A stretch of 64,000 nucleotides of DNA from Chlorobaculum thiosulfatiphilum (GCF_006265165.1 NZ_VDCH01000002.1:1-64000), one strand, 5' to 3'. Numbered from the stretch's first letter, positions 10,094-19,508 are shown. The notes: generated by a model not told the origin, from the sequence alone. A program made the numbers and translations.

Positions 10094-10609
10094 ATGGAGT
10101 CTGTCACCGCTTATATTGGCATCGGCTCGAATGTCGGAGACCGCTTCGCATGGCTCCAGGAAGCCGTTGACCACCTCGCGCGGCTGCCAGCTACTGCGGT
10201 AACGGGCATTTCAGGAGTCTATATGACCGAGCCATTCGGCGACCCCGACCAAGAGCGCTATTTCAACGCCGTTGTCGAGGTGCAAACATCGCTCGATCCG
10301 GCTGGCCTCCGCACCAACTGCAAGGCAATCGAGCACGAGCTGGGCCGCCCGGATCAGTACAAACGCTGGAGTCCGCGAACTATCGACCTCGACATTCTGC
10401 TCTACGGCGACCGCTGCATCGAAAGCGACCTGCTCGTCATTCCTCATGCCGAGATGCACCGCCGCAAATTCGTCCTCGTGCCGCTGCTCGATCTGGCGAA
10501 CCCCATTCACCCCCGCCTGCACCGCCCCATCGCCGAGCTGCTGAAAAGCTGCGAAGACCTTTCGGTTCCAGTGAGGCTGTTGGAGCAATTGAAGATCAAT
10601 CGGATCTGA
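10094..10609 (+). CDS. folK: 2-amino-4-hydroxy-6-hydroxymethyldihydropteridine pyrophosphokinase
   Basis: HPPK transfers pyrophosphate from ATP to the FolB product, the step before dihydropteroate synthase. The 171-residue protein shows the family landmarks: the YIGIGSNVGDR start, the KAIEHELGR segment and the signature RWSPRTIDLDILLYGD with its two Mg-binding aspartates. It is coupled to folB. Its stop codon lies inside a perfect inverted repeat (10594-10624), directly followed by a strong terminator. Confidence 0.95.
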   Translation: MESVTAYIGIGSNVGDRFAWLQEAVDHLARLPATAVTGISGVYMTEPFGDPDQERYFNAVVEVQTSLDPAGLRTNCKAIEHELGRPDQYKRWSPRTIDLDILLYGDRCIESDLLVIPHAEMHRRKFVLVPLLDLANPIHPRLHRPIAELLKSCEDLSVPVRLLEQLKINRI

Positions 10610-10624
10610 TCGATCCGATTGATC
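10594..10624. repeat. Perfect 13-bp inverted repeat over the folK stop
   Basis: GATCAATCGGATC at 10594-10606 and its exact complement at 10612-10624 enclose a five-base loop TGATC. The folK TGA stop lies in the loop. It immediately precedes the long terminator hairpin, with no base between them. Confidence 0.8.
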
Positions 10625-10674
10625 TCCTGTAAACAAAAGAGGCTGCCATCGGGCAGCCTCTTTTGTTTACAGGA
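10625..10674. terminator. Bidirectional terminator between folK and arsA, 23-bp perfect stem
   Basis: The arm 10625-10647 is exactly complementary to 10652-10674, with a four-base loop. The lower stem contains AAACAAAAGA / TCTTTTGTTT, so each strand ends its GC-rich upper stem with a U-rich tract. It separates folK (plus) from the ArsA-type gene (minus) that converges on it and should terminate both. Confidence 0.93.
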
Positions 10675-10687
10675 AAAAATTTCCAGC

Positions 10688-11842
10688 TCAATTCGCGAAC
10701 GTGATGTTCAGCGTACCCTGCTCAAAATCAGCGCCTTCGGTCTTGCGGCCTACCAGCACGTTGGGCAGTACAATACTTTTGCGGAAGTTGTTGATATCGA
10801 CCAGCAATTCGTCCCCTTTGATGTTGACCGCAAGTTTGTCCACCTCGACGTTCGGCAGGTAGAGGCTGAGCACATACTTGCCGTTGATCTTTTCGAGCGT
10901 CTGGGTTTTGTCGTTGGTGTAGAGCACATCGATCGGATTACGACCGTCGAAAAGCTCCTGGCTCAGCTCATAGAGCTTGTCCGTCTTGATAACCTCTTTG
11001 GAGGATTGCATCGCCTTGAAAATCGGCACGGGATAGAAACAGTTGTCGATCACCCGGAGATACTTGGCCTGCTGGTCGATGAGGCTCTGGAGGTACGGGT
11101 CGCTGGAGTTCGCAGGCAGCACCTTGTTGACGACGGCCGCATCGAGCTTGTAGCCGAACAGGTTGAGATAGGTCTGTACACGCAGCGCCTCCTTGATGAC
11201 CATGTTCTCCGGATTGAGCACCACCCGGAAGGTCGTGACGCTCTTGTCCTGCAACATGCCGTGCAACTCCTTCATGTGCTCGTTGACCTCCGGCATAAGC
11301 TTGAAGATGTTTTTCTTTGGCATGAATTTGCTCAGCAAGGGCGCGGCAAAGCCGATCGCCTTGGAGTGCCAGCCGCCGATCTTCTCGGAGTACCAGCCGT
11401 AGGATTCAGGCATACCAAGCAGGCGCATGGTCTCGCCGGTCGGCGCGGCATCGACCACGACGGCATCGTACAGGCCGGACTTTGCGGCTTTCCAGATGTA
11501 ACGGAGACTGATCATCTCCTCCATGCCGGGCACGATGGCCAGCTCTTCGGCAACGACCTCATTGGCGCCATCATGCATGAGAATCGAGGAAAAGTAGGAG
11601 TACAGCTCGGTCCAGTTTTCCCGAATTTCTGCAAGAACGTTCACCTCCATGGCAAAGAGATTTTTCTCGACCTCCAGAGGAGTCGAACTCAACTCGACGC
11701 CAAACGCGTCGGCCAGACTGTGGGCGACATCGGTGCTCATAATAAGCACACGCTTGCCGCCGCGAGCGATCGCTGTCGCTGAGGAAGCCGATACGGTGGT
11801 CTTGCCCACTCCGCCTTTGCCTAGATAAAGGATGATTCTCAT
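10688..11842 (-). CDS. ArsA/Get3-family ATPase with C-terminal HSP20-like domain (copy 1)
   Basis: A P-loop ATPase of the anion-transporting ArsA/tail-anchored-protein-targeting Get3 family. The deviant Walker [10 protein letters not shown] is at residues 9-17, the switch [12 protein letters not shown] near residue 35, and the second switch [12 protein letters not shown] near residue 130. The last ~75 residues form a beta-rich segment like the ArsA_HSP20 domain (motifs [17 protein letters not shown] and LNITFAN). There are no arsenic genes (arsB, arsC, arsR) nearby. Its neighbours are the chlorosome genes csmA and csmC and a second ArsA at 15434-16651, so a role in chlorosome protein handling is more likely than arsenite export; that role is inference. 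Confidence 0.88.
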   Translation of the reverse strand: MRIILYLGKGGVGKTTVSASSATAIARGGKRVLIMSTDVAHSLADAFGVELSSTPLEVEKNLFAMEVNVLAEIRENWTELYSYFSSILMHDGANEVVAEELAIVPGMEEMISLRYIWKAAKSGLYDAVVVDAAPTGETMRLLGMPESYGWYSEKIGGWHSKAIGFAAPLLSKFMPKKNIFKLMPEVNEHMKELHGMLQDKSVTTFRVVLNPENMVIKEALRVQTYLNLFGYKLDAAVVNKVLPANSSDPYLQSLIDQQAKYLRVIDNCFYPVPIFKAMQSSKEVIKTDKLYELSQELFDGRNPIDVLYTNDKTQTLEKINGKYVLSLYLPNVEVDKLAVNIKGDELLVDINNFRKSIVLPNVLVGRKTEGADFEQGTLNITFAN

Positions 11843-11910
11843 GATGTTGAAAAACTATGGTGTAAACTTGACATTAAACTGATTGCTTGACTCCCTCGGG
11901 CTTGTGGCCG

Positions 11911-14223
11911 TCAGACTTTTCTGCCGCGCCGCTTCCCACGGCCAGCCTTACCGGACGAATGTCGGGGCTGTTCAGGTTTTTTCTCGACAACAGGCTCATC
12001 AATGTGTTCATGAACGGGCTCCTGAACAGGCTCACTGACTACTCTCCGAACCGGAGCATCGGATTCGATCGTCATATACTCCTTCGATTCACCGGAATCT
12101 TCAGCCTTCTCCGGTTCGGCAAGAGCGGAAAAGATGACCTCTTCCGGAATATCGAACGCCTCTTCCAGCTCGGATGCGTTCCGGATTTCCTCTATAGCTG
12201 ACGATTCCGGCTCAGACTCCAACAGAACCTCAAGTTCCGACTCGACCGTCACTTCAATAGCGACGCTTCCGGCAATGAGGTCTTCCATCTCAGCGTCAGG
12301 CCCTGACTCGATTTCTGGTTCAGAAGCTGCCGCCGTCTCTGGTTCAGGATCAGCTTCAGCCTTGATCTGGATTTTCTTTCTTACCAGCTTCTCTGGCTCA
12401 GGTTCCGGTTCGATATCGATTTCAGGTTCAGCCAGGATTGCTGCTTCCGCTTCTGCTCCAAGCACAGACTCGATTTCTGGCTCGAACGCAACCATTGGCT
12501 CAGGCTCGACTTCAGCTTTGATCTGAATTTTCTTCCTGACCAGCAGCTCCGACTCGGGTTCTGGATCGGACTCGATTTCCGGCTCGTCTTCCGCCCTGAT
12601 CTGGATTTTTTTCCTGACGGGTCTCTCTGGCTCCGGTTCAGGCTGCACTTCATCGGCGGCGATTCCCTGAACTTCGTCAGACGACAACAAGGAGTTGACC
12701 GCGCCACGGGAGGCTTCGTCGTAGCTCATCAGTTTCTGGGCGATGTCCGCTTTCGCGCCGCTGCCCTCTTCGGCCTTGATCGCGAGCTTCTTGCGGCGGA
12801 TCCCGAAACCGTTCTCGGTGCTGGCGACAGACGAAACGGCAACTGGCGCTTTGACCGGAGCTGGCGGAACAGCCTCTCGCTCGGACTCATCGTAACTCAT
12901 GAGCTTCCTGGCGATCTCGTTGTCATCCTCCATTTTGATCGAGAGCTTCTTGCGGCGTCCACCCGATCCAGCGCCTGAATCGTCATTATCCGGCTCGCTG
13001 CTGCGGGAAACTGGCGGACGGTTCTGGCGCGAAATAATCGGCTCGTCGCTGCCTGCGAAAAGATCGGCGCCGGAATGATCATCGTCATCCTTGATGCTGA
13101 TCTTTTTGCGGCGGATCGTCGAAGAATCCTCATCCTGCTCCTCGACGAACGGCGATTTCCGTGCGCTCGACGCGCCACGCTCTTCGCGGGACGGCTCGTG
13201 GCCCTGCGGCTTCGGGCTCTTTTTGCCGCCACCGCTGCCGATGCCGGTCATTTTGATGATCTTGCCGAGAGAGCCGAGCACACCGTCGTTGACCACCGCC
13301 GTTTTGATGGCATTCATGATGAAGCGCTCGGCAAGAGGATTACCCGCAATATTGGAGAGCAGCTCGTTCAGGGCAGTCAGAACCGTGGCCATGTCTCCGG
13401 GCACATGCTGCAAATCTTTCATCACCTGATCGCGCATCTTGAAAGGAGCGTCGCCGACCATGTTCTTGATCTGTTCGGCGATCCGTTTCAGCGCAGCGGG
13501 ATCGGTAGGCAGCATTGACTCCAGACCACGCATGGCATCCTGAGGCCCCATGGTGGAACGAGGACGCGGTCCGGGAGCGGTTCCTGGCGGCTGGTAGGGT
13601 GGATACGGCGCCTGCTGTTGTCCAGAACCAGTAGCCCGGAACTGTTCCAGCAGATCCTGCCCGTAACCAATACCTGCATCGGGCACTGGAGCCTGCGGTG
13701 TATCGAGCTTGAGAGCGATTTGCCGTGGCGGGCAAACACTCCTCGCGGCCTGAAAAATCCTGTCTGCGGTATCCTGGGGAATTTCCTGACGGTAATTGAT
13801 TCCGAGATAATCCTCTATGATCGACTCGACGACAGTCTGCAACTTGACGATCATATCGGCTTCACGAATCTCGACCATGTCGAAAATCACAAAGATCGGC
13901 TCCTTGCCTTCGCGCCGGATTTTGAGATTCATGGTCGCGAATGCGCTGTCCTTGTTGCGGCTGTTGACCGAAACAGTCCCGAGACTGAATCGATCGAGAA
14001 AATCCTTGGAAGCTCCTCTCGCCCACAGGTAAAGAGCCTTGTCCGTATAGATCAGATAATCCTGATAAACAATGTTGCCCACCCGTTCCTGGTGAGACTC
14101 GTAAAAAACACCGTCAAAAAAAGCGATGGGAGTTTCACCTTCGCCAATCAGCCGCTTCTGGAAAAACTCGGAGATGTCATCCAGCTCTGTCTGTCCCGAG
14201 ATATAGAGAGAAATATTAGCCAT
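11911..14223 (-). CDS. Large acidic repeat protein with six RKK-type motifs, chlorosome locus
   Basis: I do not recognise this 770-residue protein by name. Residues ~25-140 look like a compact beta-rich domain resembling bacterial PH-like folds. A helical region (~225-325) follows a Pro-rich linker. The C-terminal half is disordered and very acidic, with repeated Glu-Pro. In it a basic motif RKK[I/L]x-I-[K/R] followed by acidic residues recurs six times, near residues 371, 423, 476, 536, 562 and 614. KLMSYDE occurs twice (about 439 and 498). The extreme C-terminus is basic (GKAGRGKRRGRKV). There is no signal peptide or membrane segment. It lies between an ArsA-type ATPase and csmA on the same strand, pointing to a scaffold or assembly role at the chlorosome, which is inference. 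Confidence 0.8.
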   Translation of the reverse strand: MANISLYISGQTELDDISEFFQKRLIGEGETPIAFFDGVFYESHQERVGNIVYQDYLIYTDKALYLWARGASKDFLDRFSLGTVSVNSRNKDSAFATMNLKIRREGKEPIFVIFDMVEIREADMIVKLQTVVESIIEDYLGINYRQEIPQDTADRIFQAARSVCPPRQIALKLDTPQAPVPDAGIGYGQDLLEQFRATGSGQQQAPYPPYQPPGTAPGPRPRSTMGPQDAMRGLESMLPTDPAALKRIAEQIKNMVGDAPFKMRDQVMKDLQHVPGDMATVLTALNELLSNIAGNPLAERFIMNAIKTAVVNDGVLGSLGKIIKMTGIGSGGGKKSPKPQGHEPSREERGASSARKSPFVEEQDEDSSTIRRKKISIKDDDDHSGADLFAGSDEPIISRQNRPPVSRSSEPDNDDSGAGSGGRRKKLSIKMEDDNEIARKLMSYDESEREAVPPAPVKAPVAVSSVASTENGFGIRRKKLAIKAEEGSGAKADIAQKLMSYDEASRGAVNSLLSSDEVQGIAADEVQPEPEPERPVRKKIQIRAEDEPEIESDPEPESELLVRKKIQIKAEVEPEPMVAFEPEIESVLGAEAEAAILAEPEIDIEPEPEPEKLVRKKIQIKAEADPEPETAAASEPEIESGPDAEMEDLIAGSVAIEVTVESELEVLLESEPESSAIEEIRNASELEEAFDIPEEVIFSALAEPEKAEDSGESKEYMTIESDAPVRRVVSEPVQEPVHEHIDEPVVEKKPEQPRHSSGKAGRGKRRGRKV

Positions 14224-14431
14224 TTACCGCTTCCGGTCACGTTACCGTTTTAATACCCGTTCATAATCGATAGAATATTCGAACCAACAAAATATGAAAA
14301 CAAAAATAAATTACGTAACAAAGAGAAGGGATAACCGTTACGGAAAAAGTGGAAAAACTCTACATGAATTTCCTATACCAACCCGCCCCGTTGTGTACCG
14401 GGTCAGTTATGATGGCAAGAGCGCAAACAAA

Positions 14432-14467
14432 AAAAGCAGTGACGGTACCAGACCTGTCACTGCTTTT
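14432..14467 (-). terminator. Terminator after csmA
   Basis: AAAAGCAGTGAC at 14432-14443 and its exact complement at 14456-14467 enclose a 12-base loop, with a further A run on the distal side that gives a U tract on the minus strand. It lies 22 bases after the csmA stop and ends the csmC-csmA transcripts. Confidence 0.85.
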
Positions 14468-14489
14468 GAAAATCGGCTGAACGGTTTGC

Positions 14490-14732
14490 TTATTTGGCAA
14501 ACTTCGATTCAACTGCTTTGGTAGGAACGGCATAGCCGGAAACCTCGGGGGAAGAACCACGAAGACTGCCACCGCCACCCATCGAACCATAGGCATTGCG
14601 ATTGATTCTCATGGTGCCTTTGCCCAGCGAGTCAAAAAGCATACCGACGGTTTCCCAGTGACCTTCGACCATAACTTCGAAAATACGGCCTGCGGCGGCT
14701 AAAATGTCGGTAAAGACGCCTCCTCCACTCAT
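14490..14732 (-). CDS. csmA: Chlorosome envelope (baseplate) protein CsmA precursor
   Basis: CsmA forms the paracrystalline baseplate that binds bacteriochlorophyll a and passes energy from the chlorosome to the FMO protein. The 80-residue product matches the highly conserved CsmA sequence from the first residues ([20 protein letters not shown]). The single histidine, His25 in VEGHWE, is the presumed BChl a ligand. In known CsmA the C-terminal ~20 residues are removed on maturation, and a matching tail ([17 protein letters not shown]) is present. A strong AGGAGG ribosome-binding site lies just upstream. csmC lies 153 bp upstream, enough for csmA to have its own promoter. Confidence 0.98.
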   Translation of the reverse strand: MSGGGVFTDILAAAGRIFEVMVEGHWETVGMLFDSLGKGTMRINRNAYGSMGGGGSLRGSSPEVSGYAVPTKAVESKFAK

Positions 14733-14885
14733 AACTCCTCCTTTTGGAATTTAATTGACAGAAAAAACAAGAATGAAAATCGAGACTTTAAGACAAAAAT
14801 AAGCGAATAAACGAAAAAACACAAATAAAAGATTTTAAGCGCCATCATGCTCTTTGTCTGGCCGGATGCTTCCGAAAAAGCAGCC

Positions 14886-15305
14886 TTATTTTTGCACGGT
14901 GGTTTTCTGGAACGAACCGGCAAGGTTCTTTACCGCCTCGGAAGCAGAAACTCCGGCGTCACCGACCGCTTTTGCCGCGTTGCCAGTGGCGTTTTCAACA
15001 TTCTTCACGGCATCGTTGTACAGTTCACCGGCTGAACGAGAGACATCCTTCACGGTGATCGCCACGCGGTCGATGGTTTCTCCGACGACTCCACCTGAAC
15101 CGCCGAGAATATTACCGATACCCGAGGCATCAACAAGGGAACCAACTGTTCCTGTAACTGTCTCGACAACGCTACCAGCTACCTCAAGACCACCAACGAT
15201 GGCGCTCTGACCGGTCAGGAGCAGACTTTCCGCAAGAAAAGTAAGCCTGTCGGTAAAATCGAGTTCCTTAAAGTCCTTGCGAAGTTTCTGATACGATTCT
15301 GACAT
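14886..15305 (-). CDS. csmC: Chlorosome envelope protein CsmC
   Basis: A small envelope protein of the chlorosome, classically encoded directly upstream of csmA. The ATG at 15305 (139 residues, beginning [15 protein letters not shown]) is chosen because an AAAGGAGG site sits 6-7 bases before it; a longer frame to 15335 lacks support. The sequence has a hydrophobic Gly/Val/Ala-rich centre (residues ~25-65) suited to the lipid monolayer, then an amphipathic Ala/Lys/Val region resembling the CsmC/CsmD group. The AT-rich segment 15306-15433 upstream is the likely promoter region for csmC-csmA. Confidence 0.93.
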   Translation of the reverse strand: MSESYQKLRKDFKELDFTDRLTFLAESLLLTGQSAIVGGLEVAGSVVETVTGTVGSLVDASGIGNILGGSGGVVGETIDRVAITVKDVSRSAGELYNDAVKNVENATGNAAKAVGDAGVSASEAVKNLAGSFQKTTVQK

Positions 15306-15433
15306 TGTATCCTCCTTTTGACCGGCAGCCTGCACAGCTCCCGGCTACTGGTTTTATTGTGAAGTTGTGAAATTTAAAATCACTTCAAGCTAATAAAAAA
15401 ATCAGCCTTACTCAAACATAAGCGCACACCGCA

Positions 15434-16651
15434 TCAGGCTTTGTTATACTCTCTCGTGCGGTGATGCTGACCTTGCTTTTCGAGATCGAACGGGATGTGC
15501 AGCCACTTGTCCTTGAATACGGCATCGCCGGGTTCAAGGCCGGTGAGGCTGATCGGAAGAGTGATGATCTTGCGCTGGTTGCCGATCTGCACATACAGTT
15601 CGTCTCCAGTAACCCAGACATCGATATCGACCGGATTGGCGAACATGAGCTTGAGCTGCACTTCATAGAGGTCGCCCTTGCGGACAAACTTGATCGGCGG
15701 CTCGTCGTACATCATGTCGGATGGATCGGTATCGCCGTACATATCGCGAGCGAACACTTCGAGCGACTTGACACCGACGATCTCCTGATCGTACATCTTG
15801 AGCTTTTTGACCGGAAGCGGAGAGAACCCCTCTTCGATCTCGCCGAGATATTTCTGCTGGATACCTTTCCATTTTTCGAGGTAACCGCTGTTCTCCTGCG
15901 TGTCGAGCAGCTTGTTGACCAGCACCATATCGACCTTGAAGCCGTAGAGGTTCAGGTAGGTCAGGGCGCGCATGGTCTCCTTGATCGACATCTTCTCGGC
16001 ATTCATGACCAAGCGGACCGTCGATTTGACATTGTCGGTCAGAATTTCGCGGATGTCTTCGAGTTCGTCGAAAACCTGATCGACCGACTCGATGGCGTCT
16101 TCCGGCGGAATGTAGTAGGCGATCTTGTCCGACATTTTGGAGAGCGGCTTGCTGAGCGGACGGACAATGTATTTGTTGACGTTCTTGACCGCCTTCATGC
16201 CCCACGAGAGGGTGTCGGGCAGCGAGAGCAGGCGGAGCGTTTCGCCGGTCGGCGCCGTGTCGAGCACGAGCGCGTCGTACAGACCGGCGGATTTGTAGCG
16301 TTTGATGCGGAGCAGGGAGAACAGCTCCTCCATGCCGGGAAGAATAGTCATTTCATCGGCCATGACGCCCGAAACGCCCTGCGCCATGAAAATACGCGTG
16401 TAGTACTTCTGTACGGAATGCCAGTTCTGTTTGAGGTCAACATAGGGGTTCACCTCGATGGCGTGAAGATTTTCCTTGATCTTGGTCGGCTCGGCGCCAA
16501 GCTGGAGGTTGAACGAGTCTGAAAGGCTGTGGGCGGGATCGGTAGAAAGCACCAGGGTGCGATGACCCAATTCGGAAAGACGGACTGCCGTGGCGGCCGA
16601 GACGCTCGTCTTGCCCACACCACCCTTACCAGTAAAAGTTAATATACGCAT
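15434..16651 (-). CDS. ArsA/Get3-family ATPase with C-terminal HSP20-like domain (copy 2)
   Basis: A 405-residue relative of the ATPase at 10688-11842. The deviant Walker [10 protein letters not shown] is at residues 8-16, switch STDPAHSLSDSF near residue 36, and DTAPTGETLRLL near residue 130. The C-terminal ~75 residues are the beta-rich ArsA_HSP20-like segment (MFANPVDIDVWVTGDELYVQI). It is the first gene of the minus-strand chlorosome block and is followed by csmC. It lacks the paired fused halves of plasmid ArsA, so it probably works as a Get3-like homodimer or as a heterodimer with copy 1. A targeting or membrane-insertion role for chlorosome or envelope proteins is a hypothesis from context. 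Confidence 0.88.
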   Translation of the reverse strand: MRILTFTGKGGVGKTSVSAATAVRLSELGHRTLVLSTDPAHSLSDSFNLQLGAEPTKIKENLHAIEVNPYVDLKQNWHSVQKYYTRIFMAQGVSGVMADEMTILPGMEELFSLLRIKRYKSAGLYDALVLDTAPTGETLRLLSLPDTLSWGMKAVKNVNKYIVRPLSKPLSKMSDKIAYYIPPEDAIESVDQVFDELEDIREILTDNVKSTVRLVMNAEKMSIKETMRALTYLNLYGFKVDMVLVNKLLDTQENSGYLEKWKGIQQKYLGEIEEGFSPLPVKKLKMYDQEIVGVKSLEVFARDMYGDTDPSDMMYDEPPIKFVRKGDLYEVQLKLMFANPVDIDVWVTGDELYVQIGNQRKIITLPISLTGLEPGDAVFKDKWLHIPFDLEKQGQHHRTREYNKA

Positions 16652-16974
16652 GAACCAGGCATTGGAAGTTTATTGTACAGCCAAGATCGTTAAGATATAC
16701 TTCTCCCGTCATTCTGCAAAGGAACAATCTTCACATCGGCTCCGCACCAAAGCACCATCCTGCGGCATAGCGACTCATCAACACTCTTTCGACCTCACTA
16801 TATGATTGTCAATCAATCGCTTAACCTGTTTATTGCAAGCATCCGCAGGGAAAACCGATTTGCAAAATCGCGGTCGGGACTCTTAATTATTGTCAGATAC
16901 TTTTCAAAAGCGGGAAAGAGGCTTGCCGAAATCCTCCCGCTCGCCTGAAAATCCAATCCGGTACGCATCTTCCC
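16652..16974. other. Divergent intergenic region between ArsA copy 2 and pyrK
   Basis: 323 bases separate two divergent genes, so promoters for both should lie here. The middle is AT-rich (around 16800-16890). I see no convincing RNA gene, riboswitch or inverted repeat in it, and the short open frames crossing it lack start sites and protein character. Confidence 0.5.
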
Positions 16975-17769
16975 ATGCTTCAGACCAGCACCATTTCCGA
17001 CGTCAGAACCCGTATTTCAGCCATCAGGCCCGCGGGAACGGATGTCTCGATCCTGTCGATGCCTTGCCCCGCAATCGCTGCCGCCGCCCGTCCCGGCAAC
17101 TTTGTCAACATCAAGGTCAGCGCCGCTGACCAGCCGCTGCTCCGCCGTCCCTTCTGCATCCATAACGTCGAGGGCGACACCATCGACGTCATGGTCAAGA
17201 ACGTCGGACGAGGTACCTCGTTGCTCTGCGAAGCATCGTGCGGCGAAAGCCTGCTGGTGCTCGGCCCGCTCGGCAACTCGTTCGGCACAGGAACCGGCGA
17301 TTTCGACACCGCCCTGCTCGTCTCCGGCGGCATCGGCACCGCGCCGATGCGCTTTCTCGAAAAAACGCTGGCCGCGGCGGAAATCTCATTTCACCACCTT
17401 GTCGGCGGACGGAGCCGCGCCGACCTGTTGACCTCCGGCCTCTCGAACGTCAGCACGGCGACCGACGACGGTTCCGAAGGGTTCCACGGCAATGTCGTCC
17501 AGTTGCTTGAAAAACATCTTGCGGAACAAACTGCCGCCGGGCGGGTCAAGGTCTTCGCCTGCGGCCCTAACCCGATGCTCAAGGCGCTCGCCCGCTTCTG
17601 CCGGGATCGCGCCATTGCTTGCGAGCTGTCGCTCGAATCGGTCATGGGTTGCGGCGTCGGCATCTGCTACGGCTGCATGGTCGAACTCAGCAACGCCGAC
17701 GGACAAAAGGAGAGTATCCTGCTCTGCCGCGAAGGCCCGGTCATCGACGGCGAGCGCTTTACTGCCTGA
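16975..17769 (+). CDS. pyrK: Dihydroorotate dehydrogenase electron-transfer subunit
   Basis: An FAD- and [2Fe-2S]-containing subunit that couples class 1B dihydroorotate dehydrogenase (PyrD) to NAD+. The order of parts fits: an FAD-binding beta barrel with the RRPFCIHNV motif, the nucleotide-binding GGIGTAP motif, and a C-terminal cluster-binding loop CGVGICYGC with a final Cys (LLCREGPV). The 264-residue length is typical. PyrD is not in the window. The gene precedes ssb on the same strand. Confidence 0.9.
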   Translation: MLQTSTISDVRTRISAIRPAGTDVSILSMPCPAIAAAARPGNFVNIKVSAADQPLLRRPFCIHNVEGDTIDVMVKNVGRGTSLLCEASCGESLLVLGPLGNSFGTGTGDFDTALLVSGGIGTAPMRFLEKTLAAAEISFHHLVGGRSRADLLTSGLSNVSTATDDGSEGFHGNVVQLLEKHLAEQTAAGRVKVFACGPNPMLKALARFCRDRAIACELSLESVMGCGVGICYGCMVELSNADGQKESILLCREGPVIDGERFTA

Positions 17770-17839
17770 CTTGAAGAATAAAGATTAATCATGTAGCTTG
17801 TCGGGCAACACCAACAACAAGAGAATCGTACCTACCATC

Positions 17840-18331
17840 ATGGCAAGAGGCTTGAACAAAGTAATGCTGATCGGTCACCTCGGCAACGATCCCGAACGCC
17901 GCGAAACCGCATCGGGCCAGACCGTCGTCAATTTCACCCTCGCGACCAGCGAAGGTTTCAAGGACAGCAGCGGCAACTTCCAGGAACGCACCGAGTGGCA
18001 CCGGATTGTCGCATGGGGCAAGCTGGCCGACATTTGCAGCCAGTACCTCAAGAAAGGGCGACAGGTCTATATCGAAGGCCGCCTGCAGACCCGCTCGTGG
18101 GAAGACAACAAAACCGGCGAAAAGAAGTACGCCACCGAAATCGTGTGCAGCGACATGCAGATGCTCGGCTCTGGCCGGGACTCTGGCAGCGGCATGGGCG
18201 ACGCCTCCTACCCGCAGGAGCGCCAGCCATCTTCACGCCCGTCGAGGCCGGAACCCTCGTCCGGCAACTACGGCGAGCGCCCCTCGCCCGGCGGCGCGCA
18301 GGATTTCGAGAAGGACGACCTGCCCTTCTAA
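17840..18331 (+). CDS. ssb: Single-stranded DNA-binding protein
   Basis: Binds and protects single-stranded DNA in replication, repair and recombination. The ATG at 17840 is chosen because the OB-fold starts there ([18 protein letters not shown]); an upstream frame to 17798 adds 14 poorly conserved residues. The OB-fold covers about residues 1-110. A Ser/Pro/Gly-rich flexible tail follows, and it ends in the acidic partner-binding tip DDLPF. At 163 residues it is standard. It is followed by holA after 26 bases. Confidence 0.95.
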   Translation: MARGLNKVMLIGHLGNDPERRETASGQTVVNFTLATSEGFKDSSGNFQERTEWHRIVAWGKLADICSQYLKKGRQVYIEGRLQTRSWEDNKTGEKKYATEIVCSDMQMLGSGRDSGSGMGDASYPQERQPSSRPSRPEPSSGNYGERPSPGGAQDFEKDDLPF

Positions 18332-18357
18332 CCCGAGCCTGACCCGCTGATCCCCGC

Positions 18358-19401
18358 ATGGCAGAGCTGAAAAAACAGATCGCTTCAGGCAAGATCGCCC
18401 CTGTCTATTTTTTTCAGGGACCTGAAAGCTGGCTCAAGGAAGAGATCGAAGCACAACTGAAGGCGGCCATTTTCCCTTCGGAAAACGAGGCCGCCCTCAA
18501 TACGCTCCTCCTGTACGGCCCCGACGTCACCCTGGGCCAGATCGTCTCGGCGGCCTCCGAGTATCCGATGTTCACCGAAAAGAAGATGATCGTCGTCCGC
18601 CAGTTCGACAAGCTGAAGAAAGTGACCGGCAAAGAGCAGGCTCAGCAACAGGATGAGTCGCTCCTGCGCTATCTTGCCGATCCGCCATCATTCTCCGTGC
18701 TGGTGCTCGATGCGGACGAGGTCGAAAAAAAGGAGCTTGAAAAAGCTCCCTACAAGCATCTCAAGCAGTTCCGGCATGACTTCGGAGCCATCAAAAATGC
18801 TGATGTTTTCGCCGCCGAACGGGCCAAGGAAGCCGGATGGGAGTTCGACCCGGACGCGCTGAAAACGTTCTCGGCCTACATCGAGCCATCGTCGCGGCTG
18901 ATCTGCCAGGAGATCGAAAAGCTCACCCTCTTCGCCTCGTCCGGCAAGCGCGCCGACCGGCGCATCACCCTCGACGACGTCTGCGACTGCGTCGGCATAT
19001 CGCGCAAGTACAATGTCTTCGAGCTTGAAAAAGCGTTGGTCGCCAAAAATCTTCGCCAATGCAGCGGCGTCGCCCTGATGATCATGGAACAGGAGGGGCA
19101 AAAAGAGGGACTCATGAACATCGTGCGCTACCTGACCACCTTTTTCCTGCGAATCTGGAAGCTCCAGACGCCGGGCGCGCGGCAGCTCTCGCTTCAGGAA
19201 ACCGCCGCCCTGCTCGGCATGTATGGCCGCCAGGAGTACTTCGCCAAAAACTACCTCGGCTACGCGCGCCAGTTCAGCGCCGCCGAAACCGAAAAAGCCA
19301 TCCGCGCCCTGCGCAACGCCGACGCCGCGCTCAAAGGCATCATCCCCTCGCCTGACGACAAATTCACCCTCCTCAAGCTCATGCAACAGCTCTTCAGTTG
19401 A
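18358..19401 (+). CDS. holA: DNA polymerase III subunit delta
   Basis: The clamp-loader subunit that opens the beta sliding clamp. The 347-residue length, the N-terminal region ([14 protein letters not shown], where the ATPase P-loop is degenerate as expected for delta) and the C-terminal helical collar match the HolA family. It lies directly downstream of ssb, so the two replication genes are probably co-transcribed. Confidence 0.88.
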   Translation: MAELKKQIASGKIAPVYFFQGPESWLKEEIEAQLKAAIFPSENEAALNTLLLYGPDVTLGQIVSAASEYPMFTEKKMIVVRQFDKLKKVTGKEQAQQQDESLLRYLADPPSFSVLVLDADEVEKKELEKAPYKHLKQFRHDFGAIKNADVFAAERAKEAGWEFDPDALKTFSAYIEPSSRLICQEIEKLTLFASSGKRADRRITLDDVCDCVGISRKYNVFELEKALVAKNLRQCSGVALMIMEQEGQKEGLMNIVRYLTTFFLRIWKLQTPGARQLSLQETAALLGMYGRQEYFAKNYLGYARQFSAAETEKAIRALRNADAALKGIIPSPDDKFTLLKLMQQLFS

Positions 19402-19412
19402 GCGGAGCGACG

Positions 19413-19437
19413 GTGGACTTGGTGGACACTCTGGACA
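19413..19437. repeat. Dispersed TGGAC repeat, copy 2
   Basis: Three TGGAC units (at 19414, 19423 and 19432) occur 12 bases after the holA stop. They match the tract types at 8200-8225, 52571-52594 and 56961-57028. Confidence 0.5.
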
Positions 19438-19476
19438 AAACCCGATTGTTGCAGAGCCGACCCACACCCCTCTTCA

Positions 19477-19502
19477 ATTCATAATTCAGCATTCATAATT
19501 CA
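19477..19502. repeat. Direct repeat ATTCATAATTCA x2
   Basis: ATTCATAATTCA at 19477-19488 and 19491-19502 are separated by GC and followed by the degenerate unit TCATTCTT. The tract fills the gap between the ends of holA and the convergent epimerase gene. Confidence 0.6.
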
Positions 19503-19508
19503 TCATTC

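Noticed and set aside
10688-11842. Arsenite efflux ATPase as the function of the ArsA homologues
   Set aside because: No arsB, arsC, arsD or arsR nearby, each protein is a single half-size ATPase with an HSP20-like tail, and both lie with chlorosome genes.
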